From: Marinicella sp. | GTDB taxonomy: Bacteria; Pseudomonadota; Gammaproteobacteria; Xanthomonadales; Marinicellaceae | Length of the DNA: 64,000 nt | Direction of reading: 5' to 3' | NCBI GenBank assembly: GCA_028284365.1 | Contig: JANQRW010000059.1 | Coordinates: forward strand, 1 to 64,000 | Shown here: positions 1 through 11,447 of the stretch, piece after piece | Numbering within the stretch: position 1 is the first letter of the stretch | Layout of the letters: each line of letters starts with the position of its first letter | Position numbers and translations under genes: made by a program | Notes under the pieces: model-generated | Told to the model about the DNA's origin: nothing | Database searches by the model: none | The model's input: the letters and a program-made list of their open reading frames with translations, nothing else

Positions 1-68
1 TTCATTGAACTATTTACCGCCTTCACAATTTGCAAAACAGGCGGCATAATTAACATGGAAACTCTACT

Positions 69-296
69 TCAGGATGGCAGAAGTTCGGGGGGAAGGTCAT
101 CTGTCATTTCTAATTTGTAACGTTTTGATTTAGGCCTAGCGCCAAAGATATGAGCAGCCTCTCCTATCAGCGTGGATTTATTTGGATCAGAATTTGGGCC
201 AACTGTAGAAGCTCGACAATCAGGGTTTGAGCATATAAAGGCTGCTCTTTTTGAAAGTATATCAATGGTTTTTTTACTAAAATCAGGTGCTGTCAT
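69..296 (-). pseudogene. Truncated HNH-nuclease-like protein (N-terminal zinc/HNH segment only)
   Basis: Translation ..ILSKRAAFICSNPDCRASTVGPNSDPNKSTLIGEAAHIFGA.. matches the start of small HNH-type proteins, but the usual 'NGIWLC..C' half is absent before the stop. Confidence 0.5.
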
Positions 297-1068
297 GATT
301 TATCATTAATCATCCTAGTGATGATGAAACGCCCTCACACCAGTAATGGTCGAGTGGCACCAACGGTTTATGAACAATAGTATCTTGAGAACCAGAAGAG
401 TGTCTAGAAAACTCAGGCCTTTCAAATGACTTAAATTCATGAAAGGTGAGAATATCACAACCCTCAACCAAGCATAATTACTTGGTCGAGAGTTGGCTGT
501 GTAGGACGGACCGGCACACAGTTTCGGAGCCTGATGAGAACAGAGCAGGAACATAAACAATTATATTCTAATTTGATATGTTTGTCTTTTTACCATTAAT
601 AAAGAAAATTTAAAAAGCTTGATATAAATAACTGGCTTTAAAAAATAATTCAATTTGTGGGCCTCAAAAGTTTAACTTATATGTCCTTCAACGCCATGGT
701 GTGAAAAGACTGATAAGTTAAACTTTCAAGAACTAACATCAATAGCTTAAGTCTCATTTTCAAATAATTTCAACACATAAAATCGAATTGAACGAACTAT
801 TTGGGGAAATTATTTGTTTTCTTGTTTTTTAGACACAAAAAATGAAAGAATTAGCCTTAAGCATAAATGGTAAAACTTGAATCTGTCCTGAATTTTTCGA
901 GCCCTATCATTCCCCTCAGTATCTATAGTACTCTTAACATACTAATTGGGTTAACTATTTTGCATTCGAATCTTATGAAAAATTTAATTTACTCATTCAG
1001 GCTATAATATAAACTGTGCCTAAGCATTAGATTCAACTTATGAACCAGTAATAACTAAGGATTTTCAA

Positions 1069-1578
1069 ATGATCTTTAATAATGAATTTTTAGATAGGAA
1101 ACCAAAATTCCAAAAACAGCACCCACTATTCGATCTTGTGAATGGTGCAGCATATGTGGTTGTTGCCATTTTTTTGATGGCCTATATCGTGTATACAATC
1201 ACTAAAAATTCGGTACCTGAGGTTGAGTCATTACTCACAAACTATTCTTACGGGTTGTATTCAGCGATTTTGATATTGGTGATAAGCCATCTCAGTGTAA
1301 CTATATTAAGAAAGTTAGAAATGAAGCATTACAAATCATTTAATGCAGATGAAAAACTAGAGCTCTTAAGAAATGAGTCAGTAAATGTGAAAAAGTTAGT
1401 TGCGAATGATATCAAGGAAAACGGATATTTTTCAGCATATGGTTATTGGTTAGCTATGGATGTCATTAGTAGCAATAGAGATAAAGGTGAAGCAGAAAAC
1501 CTTACCAATGAAGAAATCAATCTCAATAATAAGTTATCGGAAAAGTATCCAGACTATTTCAATAAAGTAGATCGTTAA
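1069..1578 (+). CDS. Hypothetical membrane protein, two predicted N-terminal TM segments
   Basis: Intact 169-aa ORF with two hydrophobic stretches; a decayed partial copy lies at ~3128-3235. Confidence 0.6.
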   Translation: MIFNNEFLDRKPKFQKQHPLFDLVNGAAYVVVAIFLMAYIVYTITKNSVPEVESLLTNYSYGLYSAILILVISHLSVTILRKLEMKHYKSFNADEKLELLRNESVNVKKLVANDIKENGYFSAYGYWLAMDVISSNRDKGEAENLTNEEINLNNKLSEKYPDYFNKVDR

Positions 1579-1839
1579 ATAATCCTTTCTTTAAAATATC
1601 AGTTGTCAAAATAATTAACTGTCACATTCTTATAACAGCCTCCTAATGGAAATTTGGTCTATTGAATTCCTGAAAGATCTTAATCTTTCACAGGTTTCTT
1701 AAGCAATCAAAATGAGAGGAAACCAACGAATTCATTCAAATAGACAACTCCATTAATAATTGTTTAAATGAAATGTGCTTAATTCCTCCAGTCAGTGAAA
1801 AGGTCGTATAGACCCTTCGTAGTGATTTTCTGAAAAATA

Positions 1840-2607
1840 ATGACTATACCTATTGATTATAATCAAACCTTAATTTCACCAAAGAACCTAAGAACAGCAG
1901 AGGCCTATTGGACATACATAGCGACAACAAATGGAGAATCAGTGATCCTACCTGATGGACGCTGTGATGTGATTTTTCGACTCCATAAAAACTATCCCAA
2001 GAAAATTATTCCGGTAATAACTGGACCGAGCACAAAGGCATACAGAATTAGACAGGAAGTTGGGGATGTATGGATGGGAATTAGAATGAGGCCATCTAAT
2101 GGAGTTTTATTATGGAACGAGCGTCTAGAGATGGCTGTTGACACAGTTTCAAGAGGAAAAGATGCGCTACGTTTGTTACCCCAGCTTGCAAACATAGATC
2201 CGGAACAAATTACTAAAAAGAACCTCGGCAATCTCCTTAGCGATTTATTTGACTGTAGCACAATCAATGAATCAGTAGACACGCAAAACAAAACAATTGA
2301 TTTAATACACACCTCAGGTGGACGCCTAACAGTAAAGAGCTTATCCTCATTAGTAGGTTTTTCTGCGCGCCACTTAAATAGACTGTTTATCAGAAGCGTT
2401 GGAATATCAATAAAAAAGTACTCAAGGCTTGTTCAATTCCACCGATCATTGAGATTAATTCAAGAAGAAGGTCTTCAAATTGCTGAGGCAGCATTTGAAA
2501 GTGGGTATTCAGATCAGGCGCATATGACTCGTACTTTTCAGCATATTGGCGGGTTTTCCCCTTCAAAAATACCGCTAGGATTGACAATCCCTGAGTTGTT
2601 CAACTGA
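1840..2607 (+). CDS. AraC-family transcriptional regulator
   Basis: C-terminal AraC HTH: LTVKSLSSLVGFSARHLNRLFIRSVGISIKKYSRLVQFHRSLRLI...GYSDQAHMTRTFQHIGGFSPSKI. Confidence 0.9.
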   Translation: MTIPIDYNQTLISPKNLRTAEAYWTYIATTNGESVILPDGRCDVIFRLHKNYPKKIIPVITGPSTKAYRIRQEVGDVWMGIRMRPSNGVLLWNERLEMAVDTVSRGKDALRLLPQLANIDPEQITKKNLGNLLSDLFDCSTINESVDTQNKTIDLIHTSGGRLTVKSLSSLVGFSARHLNRLFIRSVGISIKKYSRLVQFHRSLRLIQEEGLQIAEAAFESGYSDQAHMTRTFQHIGGFSPSKIPLGLTIPELFN

Positions 2608-2682
2608 TGTCCGTTTTGTTCAATACATTCAGTGATGGACCCACTAGAGTTAACGTTGATTAAACTTGGAAAAAAATAACTT

Positions 2683-3069
2683 ATGAAATTTGGATACACA
2701 ATTATTTACGTATCGAATGTTCTCGATACAGTTACCTTCTATGAATCAGCTTTTGGTTTAAAACGAAAGTTTATCCATGAGAGTAATCTGTATGCTGAGA
2801 TGGAAACTGGCGAAACTGTTCTTGCGTTTGCCAGTAATGAGTCAGCTGAAATGAATGGAGTTGCCATTTTGCCAAATCACTCTTCGAGCCTGCCTGCAGG
2901 CTGGGAGGTTTGTTTTGTGACTCAAGAAGTAGAAAAAGCCTATAACCGTGCAATGGAAAAGGGGTGCATCCCCGTGAGTAAGCCTTTACAGAAACCCTGG
3001 GGCCAAATAGTATCATATGTGCGTGATTTAAATGGTTGTCTTATCGAAATTGCATCGCCTGTCTCATAA
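2683..3069 (+). CDS. VOC (glyoxalase/bleomycin-resistance) family protein
   Basis: MKFGYTIIYVSNVLDTVTFYESAFGLKRKF...GQIVSYVRDLNGCLIEIASP, VOC fold signature. Confidence 0.9.
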   Translation: MKFGYTIIYVSNVLDTVTFYESAFGLKRKFIHESNLYAEMETGETVLAFASNESAEMNGVAILPNHSSSLPAGWEVCFVTQEVEKAYNRAMEKGCIPVSKPLQKPWGQIVSYVRDLNGCLIEIASPVS

Positions 3070-3127
3070 TTTTGCATTAACAAATTAAACCCCTGCACCC
3101 TGTGATAAATAAATATGTTGCCATCAC

Positions 3128-3235
3128 TGATATTTTTCGGCATATGGTTATTGGTTAGTTTATGGATGTCATTAATAGCAATATTGATAAAAATGATGCT
3201 AAAAACCATTCCAATTAAGAAATCAGAATCAGTAG
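3128..3235 (+). pseudogene. Decayed partial duplicate of the 169-aa gene at 1069-1578
   Basis: tgatatttttcggcatatggttattggttag-tttatggatgtcattaatagcaat... aligns with 1423-1525; a 1-nt insertion after TTAG breaks the frame and a later GAA is TAA. Confidence 0.75.
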
Positions 3236-3291
3236 AGATGGGCTAGTCTATCTCTACTTCATACAAATATTTTCAAAAAATCTCCTTTTGA

Positions 3292-3383
3292 TTTACAAAT
3301 AATAGATATTTTGTCAACTTTTTGTTGACCTATGGTTACATGTTTGCTATATTTGCCAACATCAAGTTTACATATATATGTAA
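3292..3383 (+). promoter_or_regulatory. Promoter/operator of the detox operon
   Basis: -35 TTGACC (3325-3330), 17-nt spacer, -10 TATATT (3348-3353); GTCAAC-N5-GTTGAC inverted repeat 3313-3329; perfect 16-bp palindrome TTACATATATATGTAA 3368-3383; same architecture recurs at 17324-17423. Confidence 0.65.
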
Positions 3384-3421
3384 TTATGTAATCTATAAAT
3401 TAACAAAACAGGAGATTTTTT

Positions 3422-4633
3422 ATGCTTTCTACACCTATTACATATGCATTAAGAGTATTTACAAGACTCTATCCAACACAAAAACCGCTGGTATTTTCTG
3501 GAGTTGGTTCTACACAAAAATTAGCAAACCTTATGGTTGCTGCTGGACAATCAAAACCATTACTAATCACTGACAACTTTTTGTTAACCAGTGGTATGTT
3601 GGATGAGACCATCGCACATTTAAAAGAGAAAGGTTGTGACGTCGTTGTGTTTGATGACATTGCTCCAAACCCAACTTTCCAACATGTAGAAAAAGCCATT
3701 GAGGCCACGAAGCAAAACTCTTGTGACAGTATTTTTGCTATCGGCGGTGGCTCAGTTATTGATGTTGCAAAAGTTGTGGCAGCAGCTGTTACCAACGATA
3801 AGAGCTTGCACAAATTAACAGGTTTATTAAAGGTCAAAACACCACCATTACCGTTGTACATCACACCAACAACTTCAGGTACTGGATCAGAGGTTACCAA
3901 TGCAGCAGTTATTTCAGATACTGAAACTCATAAGAAGAAATTTTTTGTTGATCCTCAATATTTACCTATAGCTGCTTCATTAGATCCAGATCTTCTGAAA
4001 TCATTACCTGCACATATCACTGCTGCAGTTGGAATGGATGCGTTGACTCATGCTATTGAGGCATTTACTTCAAAAGTTAATTCTGCAGAAGTAGATCGGG
4101 ATGCTTCTCTGGCCATCAAACTATTGTTTGACCACCTACCTAAAGCATGCGCCAACGGCAATGATTTAGATGCCAGAGAGACTGTAGCCCAGGCTTCATT
4201 CTTAGCTGGTTATTCGTTTTCTAAGTCCAGCTTGGGATATGTACATGCGATTTCGCACCAAATCAGTGCACATTATGACACCCCTCATGGATTAGCCAAT
4301 GCAGTGATCCTGCCAAGAGTATTGGAGTTTAACAAAGTTGCATCCGAAAAACGCTTGGCTCAACTGGAACGCATGCTCAGTGGAAACAACACTGCCAGCA
4401 ACACAAAAGAGTTGGCTGAAAACTTCATTGGCAGAGTTAATTTGCTTTCAAGAACCATTGGTATTCCAGCCAGCTTGACAGAGTTAGATCAAGCTGATTT
4501 TAAAAAGATAACCAAAGACGCATTAGCAGAAGCTCGCGCATCATATGCAGTGCCCAAAGTCATGCGACGAAAAGATGTTGAGGCAATTTTAACGTCAGTT
4601 TCTAACGGACATCTTGAACTTTCATTCGCATAA
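3422..4633 (+). CDS. Iron-containing alcohol dehydrogenase
   Basis: GGGSVIDVAK, PTTSGTGSEVTNAAVI, MDALTHAIEAFTS, HAISHQISAHYDTPHGLANAVILP: group III Fe-ADH motifs. Confidence 0.93.
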   Translation: MLSTPITYALRVFTRLYPTQKPLVFSGVGSTQKLANLMVAAGQSKPLLITDNFLLTSGMLDETIAHLKEKGCDVVVFDDIAPNPTFQHVEKAIEATKQNSCDSIFAIGGGSVIDVAKVVAAAVTNDKSLHKLTGLLKVKTPPLPLYITPTTSGTGSEVTNAAVISDTETHKKKFFVDPQYLPIAASLDPDLLKSLPAHITAAVGMDALTHAIEAFTSKVNSAEVDRDASLAIKLLFDHLPKACANGNDLDARETVAQASFLAGYSFSKSSLGYVHAISHQISAHYDTPHGLANAVILPRVLEFNKVASEKRLAQLERMLSGNNTASNTKELAENFIGRVNLLSRTIGIPASLTELDQADFKKITKDALAEARASYAVPKVMRRKDVEAILTSVSNGHLELSFA

Positions 4634-4647
4634 ATAAAGGCCAGAAA

Positions 4648-5205
4648 ATGTTTAACGTAACAAAAAATGACTCTCTGAATGCCAAAGGCGTATTGGCAAC
4701 ATTTTCAAAGTATGGCTTTCAAAAGACATCAATGGAAAACATTGCCCATGCCGTAGGCCTTTCAAGACAGTCAATATATAAAAAGTTTGGCTCAAAAGAA
4801 AACTGTTATGAGTGGACCATAAAAACATACCTGAATGACATGTATTCAAGGGTGTTCACAATCCTCAGTAACGAAGATGTATCAACAAAGCAAACGCTAA
4901 TAAGGGTATTTGACATCGTTATTGGAGAAGCTATTGAAATAGTTAGTCAAGCTCACGGTACTGAAATTCTTGATGATGTTTTAAGAATTACCAATAGCTC
5001 TGATGACGACTGGCCTTTGAGGTTTCGTGCCAGATTAGCAGACTTCTTGGAGAGACATAACTACGTATCAAACATGAATGCCAATGTAATGGCATTTGCA
5101 TTGATATCAGTAGGCAAGGGCCTCTTGCTTGAACAAACTTCAAGAGACCAATTCGTTGAAGACATGACCTTGATAATTGATTGTCTGATCAACCAAAAAC
5201 AGTAA
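4648..5205 (+). CDS. TetR/AcrR-family transcriptional regulator (paralog of 10621-11178)
   Basis: N-terminal TetR HTH: FSKYGFQKTSMENIAHAVGLSRQSIYKKFGSKENCYEW. Confidence 0.92.
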   Translation: MFNVTKNDSLNAKGVLATFSKYGFQKTSMENIAHAVGLSRQSIYKKFGSKENCYEWTIKTYLNDMYSRVFTILSNEDVSTKQTLIRVFDIVIGEAIEIVSQAHGTEILDDVLRITNSSDDDWPLRFRARLADFLERHNYVSNMNANVMAFALISVGKGLLLEQTSRDQFVEDMTLIIDCLINQKQ

Positions 5206-5246
5206 CCAAATTTTTATTTTTAAATTAACACCAAAAGAGAAATATC

Positions 5247-6677
5247 ATGAACGCAGTAGTAAATATTAAACAAGACAACAACACCTCAAATGCTCAGTTA
5301 CAAGCTGACTTCGAAGCTATGAGGACACTTTATAACAAGAAACCAGCTCCCTCGTATGAATGCAGGAAAACTGTATTGAAAAGATTGAAAAAATCTTTGA
5401 TTGAAAACGAGCAAAATATTTATGAAGCTTTGAAAAAAGACTATGGATACAGGAGTGAATTTGATTCACTGATTGCTGATGTATTACCCAGTGTCGCAGG
5501 CATCAATTATGCCTTAAAAAGGCTGAAAAAATGGATGAAACCATCTAAACGGCATGCTGGTTTAATGCTTGCACCATCTAAAGTCACCGTACACTATCAG
5601 CCATTAGGGGTTGTGGGCGTCATCACTCCTTGGAACTTCCCTGTCTTTTTGGCGCTGGGTCCAGCCATTCAAGCTTTGGCAGCTGGTAATCGTGTGATGA
5701 TTAAAATGAGTGAGTTCACTCCTCATACCAATCAAGCTTTACGCAAAGTAGTCGAGCCTATCACCTCTCACGTGAAGATTGTTGAAGGTGAGGCTGAGAC
5801 AGGTGCTGCTTTTTCAGCTTTACCTTTTGATCATTTGATTTTCACTGGGTCTACGAATGTCGGCAAATTAGTTGCTCGTGCTGCTGCCGACAATTTGACT
5901 CCGATCACTCTTGAAATGGGTGGAAAATCTCCAACCATCATTTCTGATGAAATCAATATGGATGCTGCAGTGGATGCCATCATTATTGGCAAATCTGTAA
6001 ATTCCGGTCAAATCTGTGTATCTCCAGACTATGTTTTTGTTCCTGAGAATCGACAAACAGAATTTGTTGAAACGTTCAAAAAACGTTATGCAGAATATCA
6101 TTTGTCTGGAAACAATACCAATATCCAAACAAATATCGTTACTGAGCGTCAGTTTGACCGTTTGAAAGGTTTTTTAGCAGATGCAGAAGACCGAGGCGCA
6201 GATATCCATCCTGTTAAGAAACATGAGCCAAGAGATGGAAGACGAATTTATCCTCACATTGTGACCAATGTGAATGAGGATATGAAGGTCATGCAAGAAG
6301 AAATTTTTGGCTCAATTTTGCCTGTGATTACATACAAGCACATTGATGAGGTCATTCAATACATTAACGAACGTCCAAGACCACTTGCTTTATACATCAT
6401 GGCTACAGACAAAGGATTGATTAATAACCTGTTGCAAAACACTCACAGTGGTGGTGTATCGATCAATGATTCAGCCATGCATGTAGCTGCGGACGATGCT
6501 CCATTTGGAGGAATCGGCAATTCTGGAATGGGTCATTATCATGGCCATGAAGGATTCTTGACTTTCTCTAAAGCAAAAACTGTTCTGCATTCAAAAGCAT
6601 GGTTGCCTAAGAATAGATTCATATTGAAGAACCGTGACTTTGTATTTAGAGCATTGCGTAGATTTTTATTGAAATAA
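5247..6677 (+). CDS. Aldehyde dehydrogenase family protein (coniferyl-aldehyde-dehydrogenase-like)
   Basis: GVVGVITPWNFPVFLALGPAIQALAAGNRVMIK; FTGSTNVGK; LEMGGKSP; SGQICVSPDYV. Confidence 0.92.
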   Translation: MNAVVNIKQDNNTSNAQLQADFEAMRTLYNKKPAPSYECRKTVLKRLKKSLIENEQNIYEALKKDYGYRSEFDSLIADVLPSVAGINYALKRLKKWMKPSKRHAGLMLAPSKVTVHYQPLGVVGVITPWNFPVFLALGPAIQALAAGNRVMIKMSEFTPHTNQALRKVVEPITSHVKIVEGEAETGAAFSALPFDHLIFTGSTNVGKLVARAAADNLTPITLEMGGKSPTIISDEINMDAAVDAIIIGKSVNSGQICVSPDYVFVPENRQTEFVETFKKRYAEYHLSGNNTNIQTNIVTERQFDRLKGFLADAEDRGADIHPVKKHEPRDGRRIYPHIVTNVNEDMKVMQEEIFGSILPVITYKHIDEVIQYINERPRPLALYIMATDKGLINNLLQNTHSGGVSINDSAMHVAADDAPFGGIGNSGMGHYHGHEGFLTFSKAKTVLHSKAWLPKNRFILKNRDFVFRALRRFLLK

Positions 6678-6705
6678 AACCATAGGAAAAATTAAGAGAA
6701 TAATT

Positions 6706-7269
6706 ATGACCAACTTTACATTACATAATACCGACTCTTGCCCACAAGAGAGCAAGCCTTTGTTAGAGAAATCTCAAGCTGCTTTCGGGATGATTCCAGG
6801 GCTTCATGCTGTCATGGCTGAAGCACCTGGGCTTCTTGAAGCTTATCAAACAGTCCACGAGTTATTTGTAAACTCAAGTTTTAATAAGGATGAGTTAACA
6901 GTAGTTTGGCAAACAATTAATGTAGAAAATCAATGTCATTATTGTGTGCCTGCACATACTGGCATTGCAAAGTCTATGGGTGTTGATGATGACATCACCG
7001 AGGCGCTTCGCAATGAAACCCCATTGGCTGATAGTAAGCTTGAGGCTTTAAGAGATTTTACTTTGAATGTTATCAGGGAAAAAGGCCATGTTAATGATAG
7101 CAAAGTAAATGACTTTATTAATGCCGGCTATACCAAAAGACAAGTTCTTGAAGTGATCCTTGGGTATTCACAGAAAGTGATGAGCAATTACACGAACCAC
7201 ATTGCAAACACACCAATCGACAAGCCATTTGAAAAGTTTAAATGGCAAAAGCAATCGAGTAATAACTAA
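6706..7269 (+). CDS. Carboxymuconolactone decarboxylase / AhpD-like protein
   Basis: CHYCVPAHTGIAKSMGV motif and CMD-like helical sequence. Confidence 0.85.
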   Translation: MTNFTLHNTDSCPQESKPLLEKSQAAFGMIPGLHAVMAEAPGLLEAYQTVHELFVNSSFNKDELTVVWQTINVENQCHYCVPAHTGIAKSMGVDDDITEALRNETPLADSKLEALRDFTLNVIREKGHVNDSKVNDFINAGYTKRQVLEVILGYSQKVMSNYTNHIANTPIDKPFEKFKWQKQSSNN

Positions 7270-7281
7270 CTTAATCATAAC

Positions 7282-7307
7282 TGGCGCGATTCTATTCGCG
7301 CCATTTT
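7282..7307 (+). terminator. GC-rich hairpin plus T4 inside the operon, upstream of katG
   Basis: TGGCGCGA-ttctat-TCGCGCCA followed by TTTT. Confidence 0.6.
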
Positions 7308-7327
7308 CAAACAAATAGTAGGGGTAA

Positions 7328-9499
<2,172 letters not shown>

Positions 9500-9512
9500 T
9501 GGTGGATCAAAA

Positions 9513-10433
9513 ATGAAAAAAAGACTGAACTGGAACTTTGACACAGTTTCAAAACAACCCGATAAAATTGCAATTGTAACTGGAGCCAATCATGGTATTG
9601 GCTTGGCAACAGCAGAGTCCTTAGGACAAAAGGGCATTAAAGTGATCATGGCTTGTAGAAATGAAGAAAAAGCGATTGAGGCTTTAAACAAGCTTAAAAG
9701 TAAAAATAATGAATATGATATCGATATACTTAAACTAGATCTTAGCTCTCCTAGTTCAGTCATTTCTTTCTCTAAAAAGTTTAGAGAAAGGTACGATAAA
9801 TTGGATATTCTGATTAACAATGCTGGCATGTTATCAGAAGAAACTCAGGTAAATGAAAACGGGATAGAAATTCAATTTGCTACCAATCATTTGGGGCATT
9901 TTTTATTGACTAGCCAACTTTTAGATTTGGTCCCTGATTCGGAATCCTCTCGAATCGTTTCGCTGAGTAGTGTTGCTCATGAGTCTGCAAAACTCAGGTT
10001 TCACTCTCTGAATATACCACCTGAACCAGCATCAGGAACACTTTACGGTCAATCAAAACTTGCCAGCTTGTTATTTTCCTTCGAATTGGACAAACGTCTT
10101 AAAGCCAAAGGAAAAAAAATCAAGTCGATTGCTGTTCACCCAGGAATTTCAAGAACAGGATTATCAAATAACATCTCAATGATTTACAAATTAATATATG
10201 GTCTATTCTCCCCCTTGTTATTGCATTCAAATCTAAATGCAGCTCAACCTAGCCTTTTTGCAGCACTCTCAAAAAATGCTGATGGTGGTGAGTATTATGG
10301 ACCTCAAGGGTTTATGGAGTTTAAGGGTAAGGTTGGCATTGCACATAGGTCTAGATATTCGCGAGAACAAAAATACTGGAAAAATCTATGGGATTATTCA
10401 GAACAATTGTTGGACGTTAGTTTTGAGGTATGA
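9513..10433 (+). CDS. SDR-family oxidoreductase (retinol-dehydrogenase-like)
   Basis: AIVTGANHGIGLATAESLGQKG; INNAGML; YGQSK. Confidence 0.92.
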   Translation: MKKRLNWNFDTVSKQPDKIAIVTGANHGIGLATAESLGQKGIKVIMACRNEEKAIEALNKLKSKNNEYDIDILKLDLSSPSSVISFSKKFRERYDKLDILINNAGMLSEETQVNENGIEIQFATNHLGHFLLTSQLLDLVPDSESSRIVSLSSVAHESAKLRFHSLNIPPEPASGTLYGQSKLASLLFSFELDKRLKAKGKKIKSIAVHPGISRTGLSNNISMIYKLIYGLFSPLLLHSNLNAAQPSLFAALSKNADGGEYYGPQGFMEFKGKVGIAHRSRYSREQKYWKNLWDYSEQLLDVSFEV

Positions 10434-10620
10434 AGCACACTTTTATTACAAAAAGGCAAACAGTATATTTGTTCAATGAGGTTTGTTAATACGGAACTAA
10501 TTTCTATTATGAAGTATCTTAGATTTTAGTGATTCAACGTGGGTGGCTTTAAGTAAAGACACCCATATTCTTTATTTGAATGTATGGTAATAATTGAACT
10601 CCTATAATCAATTCAATTAC

Positions 10621-11178
10621 CTAGTAGTTAATAATTCCCTTGAGTATGATAGTCATATGTTCAAGAAACTCATCTCTTTGAGATTCCTCTAATAAAAGTC
10701 CTTTGCCTGCTGAGATTAAGCCAAAAGCCATACCTCTTGCATTTTCTTTTGCTGCGTAATCATTACGAACAAGAAAGTCTGCCAGCCGTGCTCTAAATCT
10801 AAGAGGCCAATCTTCAGGGGATGAATAAGTTGTTTTCAGAGTGTCCCTTAATATCTCAGCACCATGAGTCTTACTTACGATACCAACAGCTTCACCTATG
10901 AAGATATCAAAAACATTGATCAACGTTTGGAATGAATCACCAGTGTCATCCTCTAAAGTGATAAAAATATGACTGTACATCCCAGAAAGGTATGTGTTTA
11001 AAGTCCACTCATAACACTTTTCTTTGGTACCAAACTTTTTATAAATGGATTGACGAGTTACACCTATTGCACTTCCGATGTCTTCCATTGATGTCTTTTT
11101 AAATCCATATTGAGCAAAAGTAAGCATTAAGTCTTTTGCCTTAATATGTTCTTGATCAAGGTTGGCCTGATTTAACAC
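10621..11178 (-). CDS. TetR/AcrR-family regulator (paralog of 4648-5205)
   Basis: FAQYGFKKTSMEDIGSAIGVTRQSIYKKFGTKEKCYEW; same length (185 aa) and strong similarity along the full protein. Confidence 0.92.
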   Translation of the reverse strand: MLNQANLDQEHIKAKDLMLTFAQYGFKKTSMEDIGSAIGVTRQSIYKKFGTKEKCYEWTLNTYLSGMYSHIFITLEDDTGDSFQTLINVFDIFIGEAVGIVSKTHGAEILRDTLKTTYSSPEDWPLRFRARLADFLVRNDYAAKENARGMAFGLISAGKGLLLEESQRDEFLEHMTIILKGIINY

Positions 11179-11391
11179 TGATTTATACCTCTAAATTGCT
11201 GTGAGAATATGCATTGAAAATTGTTAGGAGGTCATTTGCATTTATCAACTCATAAGTTACGCATCGATAAAGTGAAGTTAACCTTCTTTTGTCAAATTAT
11301 ACTGTAGATGTAATTAATAGAAAACTCATCAATACATTCAGAACGACTTATCCAAGTATTTCTAGTAGTCAAGTGTTAGTTAATCGAACAC

Positions 11392-11424
11392 AAAAAAACC
11401 TGAAAAATTTTTCTTTCAGGTTTT
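11392..11424 (-). terminator. Intrinsic terminator of the RND operon
   Basis: AAAACCTGAAA-aatttttc-TTTCAGGTTTT; on the minus strand it is followed by a T-run. Confidence 0.75.
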
Positions 11425-11447
11425 CTGAGATAAAGTTGAATACTGAA

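Noticed and set aside
17-44. CCGCCT...AGGCGG inverted repeat near the left edge, considered as an integron attC site
   Set aside because: Only 6-bp arms and no recognisable RYYYAAC/GTTRRRY core pair
1992-2312. 106-aa antisense ORF within the AraC gene
   Set aside because: Antisense shadow ORF of a clear family member with no recognisable domain
3322-3573. 83-aa plus-strand ORF overlapping the start of the ADH gene
   Set aside because: Covers the promoter/operator and overlaps the well-supported ADH gene out of frame; low-complexity translation
3469-3900. 143-aa antisense ORF in the ADH gene
   Set aside because: Complement of conserved ADH coding sequence; no independent signal
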